Positions 19,444-27,882 of a DNA stretch of 64,000 bases are shown in pieces. The number at the start of each line of letters is the position of its first letter. Within the stretch, counting starts at the first letter, position 1. Under the pieces are notes generated by a model. The model saw only the letters and a list, made by a program, of their open reading frames with translations, made no database searches and had not been told where the DNA came from. Source of the DNA: Nocardia carnea NBRC 14403 (GTDB lineage Bacteria > Actinomycetota > Actinomycetes > Mycobacteriales > Mycobacteriaceae); NCBI RefSeq assembly GCF_000308515.1, contig NZ_BAFV01000039.1, positions 248,001 to 312,000 of the forward strand. Direction: 5' to 3'. A program made the translations under genes and the position numbers.

Positions 19444-19902
19444 ACATCCCGGGCACTCCGGCACCGGGACGGCACGCCACCGCCTCGGCACCGGCAGAAA
19501 CCGGCGTCGATACCGTCCGGCCGCACCGACCCGATTCCGTTCCCATCTGCGCACACCGTCACGACCGGACCGCAAGAGACCTCGCCCGGCTCGTACACAC
19601 CTGCTCACCCGCACGCCGTCACGGCCGGACTGCCAGGGATCGCGCCCTGGCTTCACACGGCTCCCTCGCCATACAACGCATCGCCGGGACGCAGCCACCG
19701 AACATCCACGAACTGCAGAGGTTCCTCCTGCCGGTAGCCGCCGAAATTCGTCCGAATACCCGGGCCACCAGACACCCGCTCACCCCAGCACTCGCCCGCA
19801 TGCCCTACGCACCCGCCTCCCAGTTGTAGGCGCGCCACCGCTGTCCACATTTCGACGCTCGAACCGAACGGCGAAGTCCCGCCTCGAAAAGGAAGTCCGC
19901 GC
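19444..19902. repeat. Gene-free region with an imperfect 60-bp-period direct repeat
   Basis: About 460 bases without a gene I can support. Two segments, near 19551-19590 and 19611-19650, line up at an exact 60-bp offset: GCACACCGTCACGACCGGAC recurs as GCACGCCGTCACGGCCGGAC, and the next 20 bases are partly alike. Similarity fades after about 40 bp. It could be eroded coding sequence or a regulatory repeat. Confidence 0.45.
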
Positions 19903-21492
19903 ATGTCCGAAAACAGAACCCACGAATCCGAGCACGACGTGATCATTGCCGGCGCCGGGCCGAACGGACTGATGCTGGCCTGTGAACTCGCGCTCGGCGG
20001 GATCCGCCCGGTCGTTCTCGACCCGCTGCCCGGACCGAGTGATGAACCCAAGGCCAACGGGCTAGTCGGCCAGGTGGTGCGGCTTCTCGATATGCGCGGG
20101 CTGTACCCGGGTTTCGCGGCGGAACTCGCGCGGCTCGGCTTCCCCATCGAGCCCGGGATTCCGGAGCCCGCGCCGCGCTATATCTTCGCCGGAATGACAC
20201 TGGAACTGGCGGAGGTACCGGACACCCCGCTCTACGGCCTACCGGTCCCGCAGCCAGTTCTGGTCCGGCTGCTCGCCGACCGCGCCCGCGAACTCGGCGC
20301 CGATATCCGGTGGGGACACAGCCTCGGGGATTTCACCGAATCCGACGAGGCGATCACCGCGACGGTAAGCCGCTGCGGCGGTGTTAGTTACCGGGTCACC
20401 GCGCAGATCCTGGTCGCGGCGGACGGGGGTCGCAGCCCGGTCCGCAAGAAGCTCGGGATCGGTTTCTCCGGGATCACCGCCGGCAACCACATCGGCCGGC
20501 TGGGCCACGCCGAGATCCCGGCCGAACTCCGCACGCCCGACGGAGGGCTCGAGATTCCCGGCGCCGGATACTTCCATTTCGGGCACAACAGGATCGAAAA
20601 CGGGGGGATGTTCGTATTCGCCGAATTGATCCCCGGTAAACCTCTGGTCAGCGTGCACGAACACAATGCCGCGCCGGTCGCGCCGGATACCCCGATGACC
20701 TTCGACGAGCTGCGGGACAGCGTTCGCCGCGTTATCGGCGCGGATCTGCCGATGCGGCCGCCGGCAGGTCCGGGACCACATGCGTTGCGGCGTATCGTCG
20801 ACCAGAACACCCGCCTGGCCGATCACTACCGGAAAGGCCGGGTTCTGCTGCTCGGCGATGCGGCCCATGTCCATTCGGCCATCGGCGGCCCCGGCCTGAA
20901 CCTGGGTTTGCAGGATGCCGTCAATCTGGGGTGGAAGCTGGCCGCGTACCTGCGCGGAACGGCACCGCACGGGCTGCTCGACACCTACGAGAGCGAACGG
21001 CGACCGGTTGCCGAACGTGTCATCCTGCACAGCCTCTCCCAGACCGCGCTGCTGGCCCCCGGCCCGGAAGTGACCGCGCTGCGCGAACTGTTCGCCGAGT
21101 TGCTCGAAATCCCCCAGGTAGCCGGGCATATCGGGCATCTGCTCGCCGGCTCCGATGTGCGCTACGACGTCGGCGATAACCACGCGCTCGCGGGGCGCCT
21201 GGTCCCCGATCTCGCCATGGAGACCGCGGACGGTACGCGGCGGGTCGCCGATCTGCTGCACAACGCTCGCCCGCTGCTGCTGGATCTCGGAGCCGGGGTC
21301 GCCGCGACCGCGGGCAACCGGGGCGATCTCGCGGTCGTCACCGCCACCAGCTCCGATACCGAGGCGACTGCCCTGCTCATCCGGCCCGACGGCTATATCG
21401 CCTGGGCCACAGATAATTCCATCACAGGCCTGCAGACGGCCCTCGACCGCTGGCTCGGCCCGGCGCGACCGGCTCCTCCGCACATCGTCTGA
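19903..21492 (+). CDS. FAD-dependent aromatic monooxygenase (PheA/TfdB, rifampicin-monooxygenase type)
   Basis: Class A flavoprotein hydroxylase of 529 aa. FAD-binding GAGPNG lies at 17-22, the DG motif in VAADGGRSPVRKKLG, and the GD motif in GRVLLLGDAAHVHSAIGG with GLNLGLQDAVNLGWK following. The C-terminal 130 residues form the thioredoxin-like extension of the phenol-hydroxylase group. Architecture and length match both antibiotic-tailoring hydroxylases and rifampicin monooxygenases (Rox). The substrate cannot be told from sequence. It stands alone on the plus strand. A DUF3533 membrane protein follows after 260 bases, which hints at a xenobiotic or natural-product role. Confidence 0.85.
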   Translation: MSENRTHESEHDVIIAGAGPNGLMLACELALGGIRPVVLDPLPGPSDEPKANGLVGQVVRLLDMRGLYPGFAAELARLGFPIEPGIPEPAPRYIFAGMTLELAEVPDTPLYGLPVPQPVLVRLLADRARELGADIRWGHSLGDFTESDEAITATVSRCGGVSYRVTAQILVAADGGRSPVRKKLGIGFSGITAGNHIGRLGHAEIPAELRTPDGGLEIPGAGYFHFGHNRIENGGMFVFAELIPGKPLVSVHEHNAAPVAPDTPMTFDELRDSVRRVIGADLPMRPPAGPGPHALRRIVDQNTRLADHYRKGRVLLLGDAAHVHSAIGGPGLNLGLQDAVNLGWKLAAYLRGTAPHGLLDTYESERRPVAERVILHSLSQTALLAPGPEVTALRELFAELLEIPQVAGHIGHLLAGSDVRYDVGDNHALAGRLVPDLAMETADGTRRVADLLHNARPLLLDLGAGVAATAGNRGDLAVVTATSSDTEATALLIRPDGYIAWATDNSITGLQTALDRWLGPARPAPPHIV

Positions 21493-21752
21493 CGACGCCG
21501 GGGCTCGGTCGATCACCAGCGGTCGAGTCGCGAACAAGCCCCGACCAGCACGCGACCGCCGCCCGCCACTGGGTGGCCGGGCTCGCAACCGGCCCGCGAG
21601 GGTGAATTCGCGCACGCCGAGCCACTGTCGAGTTGTCCGACACACTGCGGCGTTCCGGCTGTACTTGCCGCCCGGCTGCCACGATGATCCTGATCGGATA
21701 CCGGCCGGCGCACGCCCCGCGGACGGCCGCCCTGATCCGGAGGGAGTACGGG

Positions 21753-23084
21753 ATGCAGCCGAACGGCACCGGCAGCGAGTCGGAGAACGGCACCGCGGTC
21801 GCGGCGCGAGCGGAGACCGGACCGACCCGGCGCCGAACCGCCGTACGGGCGTGGCTGGGCCCCATCCTGGTCATCACCGCGCTGATGGGCCTGCTGTCGA
21901 CCATGTACCTGGGCTACGTGATCGACCCGGAGAAGAACCTGCACGAGTTCCCGATCGCGCTGGTGAATCAGGACGACGGTGAGATACGCGACGGCACGCC
22001 GATCAATATCGGTGACCAGATCACCGGCGCACTCACCGAACAGATTCCGGCGGACAAGATCGACCTGCGGGTGACCGGTATCGCGGAGGCTCAGCGGCTG
22101 CTCGGCAACGGCGAGATCTACGGGGCGATCGTGTTGCCCAGTGATCTGTCGAAGCGACTGTCCATCCTCGGCGCCGGCTCGGTGGTTCCCGGTGATATCG
22201 ACCGCCCGGCGATCACCGTGATCACCAACCCCCGCACCGGCACCTATGCCACCCAGATCTTGCAAACAGTGACCGATCGAGCCCTGACGCAGGTCGACAC
22301 CGAGGTCGGTAAGCAGCTCACCGCGACTGTCGAAGCCGAACTGGGTTCCGCGCCCGGCGGTGGCCCCGAACTCAGCGGCGCCGCCCGCCTCGTCCTGGCG
22401 GATCCGATCGACGTGATCACCGAGCCCTACCGACCGCTGCCGGACGGGACCGGGCAAGGACTGTCCGCGTTCTTCTACACGCTGCTGGTGGTTCTGGCCG
22501 GGTTCACCGGCGCCATGATCGTGCACACCATGGTCGATTCGGCGCTCGGTTTCATTCCCACCGAGTACGGCCCCTGGTTCGTCCACCACCCCACCGCGCC
22601 GCATTCGCGGCTCCGCACGCTGCTGCTGAAATGGGGGGTGATCGCGGTGACGGCGCCGATTGTCTCCGGGGTCTTCCTCGGAATCGGACATCTGCTGAAT
22701 ATGCCGATCACCCATGGCCCGGCGCTGTTCCTGTTCAGCACGCTGGCGATCGTGGCCGTCGGGGTGACCGCGCTTTCTGTTCTGGCGACGTTCGGCTCGG
22801 CCGGTCTGCTGATCAATCTGGTGCTGTTCATCGTTCTCGGCCTGCCCTCCGCCGGGGCCACAATCCCACTCGAGGCGACTCCGCGGTATATGGCGTGGCT
22901 GGCCGCCTTCGAGCCGATGCACCAGATCTATCTCGGTGTCCGGGCGATTCTGTACTTCGACCTCGGCAACGGCCTCGTGCACGCGGTCTGGATGAGTCTG
23001 GCCGGATTGGCGATAGGACTCGTCCTGGGCGCGGTCACCACCTTCGTCTACGACCGGAAGGGCCTGGAACGGCGCAGCCGCTGA
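21753..23084 (+). CDS. DUF3533 / YhgE-Pip-like multi-pass membrane protein
   Basis: Membrane protein of 443 aa related to the DUF3533 and ABC-2-type permease group. It has an N-terminal transmembrane helix (AWLGPILVITALMGLLSTMY), a long external domain (about 60-245), then five C-terminal helices. The stretch FPIALVNQDDGEI is the usual YhgE/Pip motif. No ATPase partner is adjacent. Start MQPNGTGSES is chosen because GGAGGG lies 8 nt upstream. The last codons overlap a 23-bp tandem repeat. Likely export or cell-envelope function; substrate unknown. Confidence 0.8.
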   Translation: MQPNGTGSESENGTAVAARAETGPTRRRTAVRAWLGPILVITALMGLLSTMYLGYVIDPEKNLHEFPIALVNQDDGEIRDGTPINIGDQITGALTEQIPADKIDLRVTGIAEAQRLLGNGEIYGAIVLPSDLSKRLSILGAGSVVPGDIDRPAITVITNPRTGTYATQILQTVTDRALTQVDTEVGKQLTATVEAELGSAPGGGPELSGAARLVLADPIDVITEPYRPLPDGTGQGLSAFFYTLLVVLAGFTGAMIVHTMVDSALGFIPTEYGPWFVHHPTAPHSRLRTLLLKWGVIAVTAPIVSGVFLGIGHLLNMPITHGPALFLFSTLAIVAVGVTALSVLATFGSAGLLINLVLFIVLGLPSAGATIPLEATPRYMAWLAAFEPMHQIYLGVRAILYFDLGNGLVHAVWMSLAGLAIGLVLGAVTTFVYDRKGLERRSR

Positions 23085-23157
23085 GCGGCACGGTGTCACG
23101 ACGCTGAGCGGCACAGTGTCACAGCGCTGAGCGGCACAGTGTCACAGCGCTGAGCGG
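23080..23157. repeat. 23-bp tandem repeat, 3.4 copies
   Basis: Units at 23080-23102, 23103-23125 and 23126-23148, plus a 9-bp partial. Units 2 and 3 are identical, and unit 1 differs at three positions. Each contains GCTGAGCGGCAC and GTGTCAC, and the junctions form the palindrome CAGCGCTG. The array begins in the last codons of the DUF3533 gene and includes its stop codon. Confidence 0.85.
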
Positions 23158-23223
23158 GCTGCCGCGCGACACTGCGCAATATCGGTCAAGCGGATCGGTG
23201 TGCCGAGCCGACAGACTCTATCC

Positions 23224-24147
23224 GTGACCACCCGACGCGACCGACTGCGCGAACTACTGGATGCCGTTCTCGACGAGGACAACACCACCCTCGGCCGGAT
23301 GGCCGCGGGCGTCTACTCTTCGCCGTTCCATTTCGCCCGGCAGTTCAGCCGGGGCACCGGCGAATCACCGGTGAGCCTGCGGCGTCGCGTACTGCTGGAA
23401 CGGGCCTGCTGGCAGCTCGGCGCGGGCGCCACCGTGACCGAGGTGGCCTTCGCCGCGGGCTACGACACCGTCGAGGGGTTCAGCCGGGCGTTCACCCGCG
23501 CGTTCGGTCATCCGCCGAGCGCGACCCCGCCGCCGGTCGGCCGGGCACCCCGCTGGTTGCCCGCGGCGAACGGGATCCATTTCCATCCCCCCATGTCGCT
23601 GTGGGTCGAAGGGGAACCGAAAGGACGGTCCGATATGGATCCGACCGCGCTGCTGCTGCACCACGATCTCGACGACACTCGGCTGCTGTTGAAAGCGGCG
23701 ACCGGATTGAGCGAGGAACAGTATCGGTGTTCCCGCGCCGGCGCGGCGACCGTACTGCCGTGGGACGGGCCGGAGGAGTCGATCGCCGCGGTACTGGACC
23801 ATCTGATCCGGACCAAGGAATCGTGGCTCGCCTCGATCGACGGCGCAGATACACCCGAGCACGGCGGCGACGATATCCCCACGCTGCTGGCCCGGCTCGA
23901 CGATGTGGGCCCGCGCTGGCTGGACACAGTCCGCGAGATCGATCGGCGCGGCGGCTGGGGTGACACCCTGATCGACGCACTATGCGATCCGCCGGAGAGT
24001 TTCCTGCTCGGCAGCGTCATCGCCCATGTGCTCACCTACTCCGCGTATCGCCGCCAGCAGGTGCGGTACTGGATTCGCGGGGACGCACCGGCCGACGATG
24101 CCGTCGGCTGGGGCGATCCGATCGAATGGCTACGAAAGCGAGACTGA
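23224..24147 (+). CDS. AraC-type HTH regulator fused to a DinB-like domain
   Basis: Protein of 307 aa. Residues 1-95 are a double HTH of the AraC/XylS type (MAAGVYSSPFHFARQFSRGTG, then VTEVAFAAGYDTVEGFSRAF). A Pro-rich linker leads to a four-helix DinB-like domain (from about DPTALLLHHDLDDTRLLLKA to the end). DinB proteins often bind a metal through His residues. I take the GTG at 23224 as start; another GTG is at 23200. The next gene begins 1 nt after the stop, so the two are co-transcribed, a common pairing of AraC-DinB regulators with small reductases. Confidence 0.8.
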   Translation: MTTRRDRLRELLDAVLDEDNTTLGRMAAGVYSSPFHFARQFSRGTGESPVSLRRRVLLERACWQLGAGATVTEVAFAAGYDTVEGFSRAFTRAFGHPPSATPPPVGRAPRWLPAANGIHFHPPMSLWVEGEPKGRSDMDPTALLLHHDLDDTRLLLKAATGLSEEQYRCSRAGAATVLPWDGPEESIAAVLDHLIRTKESWLASIDGADTPEHGGDDIPTLLARLDDVGPRWLDTVREIDRRGGWGDTLIDALCDPPESFLLGSVIAHVLTYSAYRRQQVRYWIRGDAPADDAVGWGDPIEWLRKRD

Positions 24148-24148
24148 A

Positions 24149-24754
24149 TTGACCAACCCGCAGACCTCCCCGCGCACCGTCTACAACACGGCGACCAGCC
24201 TGGACGGCTATATCGCCACCCCGGATCACTCACTGGACTGGCTGCTGTCGCGCGAAGCCGACGAATCCGGGCCGATGGGTTTCACCGAATTCCTCGCCGG
24301 AGTGGGTGCGATCGTCATGGGCGCCAACACCTACCAGTGGATCCTCGACCACGAAGGCGCGGAGCCGTGGCCCTACGAAGTGCCGTCCTGGGTGTGCACC
24401 CACCGTGACTTCCCGGCCCGCACCGACGCCGATATCCGTTTCACCCGTGCGGATATTCCCGAGTTGCACAAGGTGATGACCGAGGTGGCGGGCGGTAAGA
24501 ACCTCTGGGTCGTCGGCGGCGGCGAACTCGCGGGCGCATTCGCCGACCACGGCCTACTGGACGAGATCATCGTCTCCATCGCCCCGGTAACCCTGGGCGC
24601 CGGCGCCCCACTGCTGCCCCGCGAACTGGAACTGCGGGTCACCGAGGTGGCGGCCAACGGCGAATTCGCCTGCGTCCGTTATGAGATGGTCCGTGAACCG
24701 GCCGGAACAACCGGGCCCGCAGACGGTGATCAGGGCGAGCACGCTGCCCGGTAG
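24149..24754 (+). CDS. Dihydrofolate-reductase-fold (RibD C-terminal-like) protein
   Basis: Reductase-fold protein of 201 aa. Family features are TATSLDGYIATPDHSLDWL at the start, IVMGANTYQW, and LWVVGGGELAGAFADHGLLDE. These match the YyaP/YwjB group of RibD C-terminal-like proteins rather than true folate reductases; NADPH binding is likely and the substrate is unknown. No ATG or GTG is available in frame near the homologous N-terminus, so the TTG at 24149 is used. It follows the AraC-DinB stop by a single base. Confidence 0.82.
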   Translation: MTNPQTSPRTVYNTATSLDGYIATPDHSLDWLLSREADESGPMGFTEFLAGVGAIVMGANTYQWILDHEGAEPWPYEVPSWVCTHRDFPARTDADIRFTRADIPELHKVMTEVAGGKNLWVVGGGELAGAFADHGLLDEIIVSIAPVTLGAGAPLLPRELELRVTEVAANGEFACVRYEMVREPAGTTGPADGDQGEHAAR

Positions 24755-24778
24755 ACCCCGTAGGCCCCTTGCACCCTG

Positions 24779-25107
24779 CTAGCTCGAGTTTTTACCTCTC
24801 AGCTGGTGGTTTCTGGAGTTTCCGCGAGGTCGCGGCGCAGCTTTCCGGGGAGGTCCGCGCACAACACTGCATCCACCAGATCGAACGCCGCATCCGCCCG
24901 CCGAGCCAGGCACTGGTAGAACTCCCGCCGAAACCCCGAGAAAGGTCCCCGACCGTGCCGGCGCAGCCGGTGTCGTGCACACTGTTCACCTGAAGCCCTT
25001 GGTGGTCGAAAGTCTTTCTGTCGCAAGAGGACATGATCAACCAAGGGCTTCATCCATGATCACCCGGGGTCACAAGACACCAGCTCGGAGGTTAAAACTC
25101 GAGCAAG
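24779..25107 (-). mobile_element. Internally deleted IS remnant (IS701-like) with 25-26-bp terminal inverted repeats
   Basis: Left end 24782-24807 and right end 25079-25104 form a 26-bp inverted repeat with three mismatches, beginning GCTCGAG. The short reverse frame (24799-25053) holds GFRREFYQCLARRADAAFDLVDAVLCAD, the N-terminal signature of IS701-type DDE transposases, after which the protein is lost. The flanks CTAG (24779-24782) and CAAG (25104-25107) may be an eroded 4-bp target duplication. With only about 320 bp it cannot move itself, but both ends survive, so it has the form of a MITE. An inner 13-bp inverted repeat (24991-25003 with 25040-25052) surrounds the transposase start. Confidence 0.75.
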
Positions 25108-25206
25108 GCCGCCGGCCGGAGCCAGTTGATCAATTCGTGTGGCAACGACCCCTGGAAACCGCCCGGTGACACCCGGGCCTGTGCCGGGACGGCGCCGCCG
25201 GTCGGA

Positions 25207-25749
25207 TCACCACACGAGAGTTGGACTCTTGTAGACCTCGACTCTGCCGTCGCCCCATTTCACCGCCAGCTCGGAGTGGTACTTGCGGCCGGCGGTCGGG
25301 TCGCCCAGGGGCCCTGGGCGATACGACTTGTCCAGCTCACACGGTCCCTCAGTCGGCGTGAAGACCGGCCCGGGGTCGTCGCTGACGTCGTCGTACAGAC
25401 CAAGCGTGATGGTGCAGTCGTCCGAGACATTCGTGGTGCTCCAATAGCTGAGAGTGCCGGAGTTGTCCTTCATCACGCAGATCCGCAGATTACTCGGACC
25501 GTCACACAACTCCTGTCCAGGAGGCGTGGTCGACGAGACCGGGGATGCCGGGGCGGAGTTGATGACCGATGTCCCACCACTGCTGGAATCAGCAGTGGTG
25601 GGCGGCGTGCTGGTGGCCCACTCCACGACGATCGCGAGGATCGCGATGGGGATTGCGACGACCGCGGCTATCCCGCCGATCTTCGGCCAGTTGGGGCCGG
25701 TAGGCCCGCCACCACTGCCGCCTCCGAAAGGTGTCGGGTCAGCCGTCAA
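25207..25749 (-). CDS. Membrane-anchored hypothetical protein
   Basis: I do not recognise this 180-aa protein. A Gly/Pro-rich cytoplasmic N-terminus leads to a transmembrane helix (about 24-45, IGGIAAVVAIPIAILAIVVEW), then a Ser/Thr-rich linker and an external domain with four cysteines (ELCDGP, RICVMKD, SDDCTITLG, GPCELDK) that could form two disulfides. Its linker codes for a perfect 13-bp palindrome in the DNA (25573-25602). The gene lies between two insertion-sequence remnants, so it may have arrived by transfer. Confidence 0.65.
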   Translation of the reverse strand: MTADPTPFGGGSGGGPTGPNWPKIGGIAAVVAIPIAILAIVVEWATSTPPTTADSSSGGTSVINSAPASPVSSTTPPGQELCDGPSNLRICVMKDNSGTLSYWSTTNVSDDCTITLGLYDDVSDDPGPVFTPTEGPCELDKSYRPGPLGDPTAGRKYHSELAVKWGDGRVEVYKSPTLVW

Positions 25750-25880
25750 TGTTCTGTTCTCCCCCTGGGTATTCCGCGAAGTCGGCTCGGTGTCCGTTGA
25801 GGTCCCATGCTGTCATGACGACAGGTTAACCTCGATTATTTTCTCGAGTTGTGGGGTTCGTTCGGCCGGGTTCGGGTTGG

Positions 25881-26206
25881 TTGATTTTGCTGGTCGGCGA
25901 CAACTACAGCACCCACAAGACACCGACCGTGGCGAAGTGGCTCGCGTCGTATCCGCGGTTCCACATGCATTCACCCCGACCCATTCGTCCTGGCTCAACC
26001 AGGTCGAACGCTGGTTCGGCCTGCTCACCGATCAGCAACTCCGCCGCGGTGCCCACAAAAATGTTGCCGCACTGGAGAAATCGATACGCGACTGGATAGC
26101 CGCCTGGAACGAGAACCCCACACCGTTCGTCTGGACCAAGACCTCTGATGAGATCCTGGAACGGCTCGCCTCATATTTGCAACGAATTCCCGGCGCGAGA
26201 CACTAG
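25881..26206 (+). pseudogene. IS630-family transposase remnant, N-terminally truncated and frameshifted
   Basis: C-terminal third of an IS630-type DDE transposase. LVGDNYSTHKTPTVAKWL carries the second catalytic Asp, and THSSWLNQVERWFGLLTD carries the final Glu. The two pieces are in different frames: a single base is missing near 25970-25972, between PRFHMH and TPTHSSWLN. No N-terminal domain is found upstream. The stop TAG overlaps tail-to-tail with the stop of the AIM24 gene. IS630 elements duplicate a TA on insertion, and a TA lies at this junction. Confidence 0.85.
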
Positions 26207-26880
26207 CCGGCGGAAACGGAAGCCGTCCAGGACGCGAAGGCCCGCGGATTGCGGGTTTGCAGCAGCACCCGGCCGGGGCCGGTGAAATCGAAGACCAGCC
26301 CCTCCCCCGATTTCAGCGATTGCAGCGAGCGCCCGGAAACCGCGCGGCGGATGGTGAACTGCATCGCGAGGTCGTAGGCAACCACATGCCCGGTATCGAT
26401 GCTGACCTGCTCGCCGGGCGCCAGATCGAATGCGTCGATGGCACCGAACACGCCGACCACCACCTCCCCCTGGCCCTCCGCGCGGAGCCCGAAGCCACCT
26501 TCACCCCCGAAGAGGTTCGCGAAACCGCCCCACTGACTCTCCACTCGCACCCCGGCCGAATGCGCGATCCAGCCGCCGCGGCTGATGAAGTACGGGCGGT
26601 CCGCGGTGATCGGCAGCGCGAGCATGTCACCGGGCAGCGAGGGGGCCACATCCACCCAGCCGCCGTTCGCGGGTGCGGTGAAGGTGGAGACGAAGAACGA
26701 TTCGCCCGAGAGCACCGAACGTTTGATCCCGGCCAGGATACCGCCCTCAGCCTTGGCTTCCAGCGTCACTCCGGCCGAATGCGCCACCATGGCGCCGCTT
26801 TCCACCCGCACCGGTTCCCCGCCCGCCAGCACACAACGCGCCACGGTGGACGAGGGGTTGTGCCGCAGTTCAACTTTCAT
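26203..26880 (-). CDS. AIM24 family protein
   Basis: Beta-rich protein of 225 aa of the AIM24/TIGR00266 family. Repeated strands such as VESGAMVAHSAGVTLEAKAEGG, GESFFVSTFTA and FDLAPGEQVSIDTGHVVAYD are typical, and GPGRVLLQTRNPRAFASW is the C-terminal signature. Family members are cytosolic and of unknown biochemical role. Start ATG at 26880 has TAGTGT (26887-26892) 6 nt upstream, consistent with a leaderless transcript. The last codon and stop abut the IS630 remnant, so the native tail may have been trimmed by a few residues. Confidence 0.85.
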   Translation of the reverse strand: MKVELRHNPSSTVARCVLAGGEPVRVESGAMVAHSAGVTLEAKAEGGILAGIKRSVLSGESFFVSTFTAPANGGWVDVAPSLPGDMLALPITADRPYFISRGGWIAHSAGVRVESQWGGFANLFGGEGGFGLRAEGQGEVVVGVFGAIDAFDLAPGEQVSIDTGHVVAYDLAMQFTIRRAVSGRSLQSLKSGEGLVFDFTGPGRVLLQTRNPRAFASWTASVSAG

Positions 26881-26989
26881 GAGCCGACACTACCGCCCCC
26901 GTGTGACACCGGCCGATGTTCGGTGCGCGACCGCCCCCGAACGGCCATGCACCGCGTTCACCGAGGTCGGCGCCCGATCCGGCCCACGC

Positions 26990-27343
26990 TCAGTGGACGA
27001 TCACTTCCCAGCGCTGCATGGAGAACGGCAGATCACAGCTCATCCACGACTGTTGCGCGCCGAACGCCGGATTACCCCACCGCTCGTAGCTGCTGAACCA
27101 GTTCCACCAGGCCCAGCAGGCCACCCGGACCTGGAGCCAGACCGGACCGCCGCACTGCGAGTACGCGGCGGTACCGGCGACCGGGTTGACCGAGCAGAAC
27201 GGGTCCGGCTGCGCCCCGGCCGTTCCTGCGCCGAGCAGGGAACCGGCCCCGAGCAGTATCACCACCGAGGCCGGGACGAGAGTTTTCTCGAGGACCGATA
27301 TGACTACCTCCCACCGCGTGGGGCAAGCGGTCGCGCGATCCAC
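26990..27343 (-). CDS. Small secreted hypothetical protein
   Basis: Exported protein of about 117 aa. A hydrophobic signal segment (LVPASVVILLGAGSLLGAGTAGA) ends at an AGA-QPD cleavage-type site, leaving a mature domain of about 75 aa with four cysteines (DPFCSV, YSQCGG, VACWAWWNW, MSCDLPF) and many tryptophans. No known domain is recognised. The start is uncertain: GTG at 27343 and 27368-27370 are in frame but lack a ribosome-binding site. A strong GGGAGGT lies directly before an ATA codon at 27299-27301, which would give a more normal signal peptide. Confidence 0.6.
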   Translation of the reverse strand: MDRATACPTRWEVVISVLEKTLVPASVVILLGAGSLLGAGTAGAQPDPFCSVNPVAGTAAYSQCGGPVWLQVRVACWAWWNWFSSYERWGNPAFGAQQSWMSCDLPFSMQRWEVIVH

Positions 27344-27434
27344 GCTGATCCGATCAGGCCCGAAGACCACCTCCTATGTGTTTTAGGTCACACAGGAACG
27401 GACCAGGGTTACACCCCGGCAAACCGACGCGGAC

Positions 27435-27803
27435 TCACTCCAGCAACCGCAGGGCATCCTCGTCGCGGGCCACGACCGCACGCCCGTCGGCCGTGAACAC
27501 GATCGGGCGCTGGATCAACCGGGGATGTTCGGCGAGTGCGGCGATCCAGCGTTCCCGGTCCGCGGCGGTGCGACCCCAGCCGGACATACCGAGTTCCTTG
27601 GCGATGTCCTCGCCGGTCCGGGTGATCTCCCAGGGTTCGGCGCCGAGCCGGTCCAGGACAGCCCGCAGCTCCTCCGCGCTCGGCGGATCGTCGAGGTACC
27701 GGCGCACCGAGTACGCCGCGCCGGCCGCGTCCAGATGCGCGAGCGCCGCCCGGCTCTTGGTGCAGCGGGGGTTGTGCCAGATCTCGGTTTCCGGAGTACT
27801 CAT
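27435..27803 (-). CDS. ArsC/Spx-family reductase-like protein
   Basis: Thioredoxin-fold protein of 122 aa of the ArsC glutaredoxin-coupled family. The single active Cys14 is in WHNPRCTKSR, followed by the conserved LIQRPIVFTADG near 95-106, where the Arg contacts oxyanion in arsenate reductases. Without arsenic genes nearby, arsenate reduction is only a family-based guess. Start ATG at 27803 has TAGGCT 6 nt upstream, another leaderless-type promoter. Confidence 0.87.
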   Translation of the reverse strand: MSTPETEIWHNPRCTKSRAALAHLDAAGAAYSVRRYLDDPPSAEELRAVLDRLGAEPWEITRTGEDIAKELGMSGWGRTAADRERWIAALAEHPRLIQRPIVFTADGRAVVARDEDALRLLE

Positions 27804-27882
27804 ACCGCGAGCCTAACCGCGACGTACCCCACGACCTGTGCATCCGCCGGGTCCTCGCCGGCCGGACGGGAGCGTCCGACGG

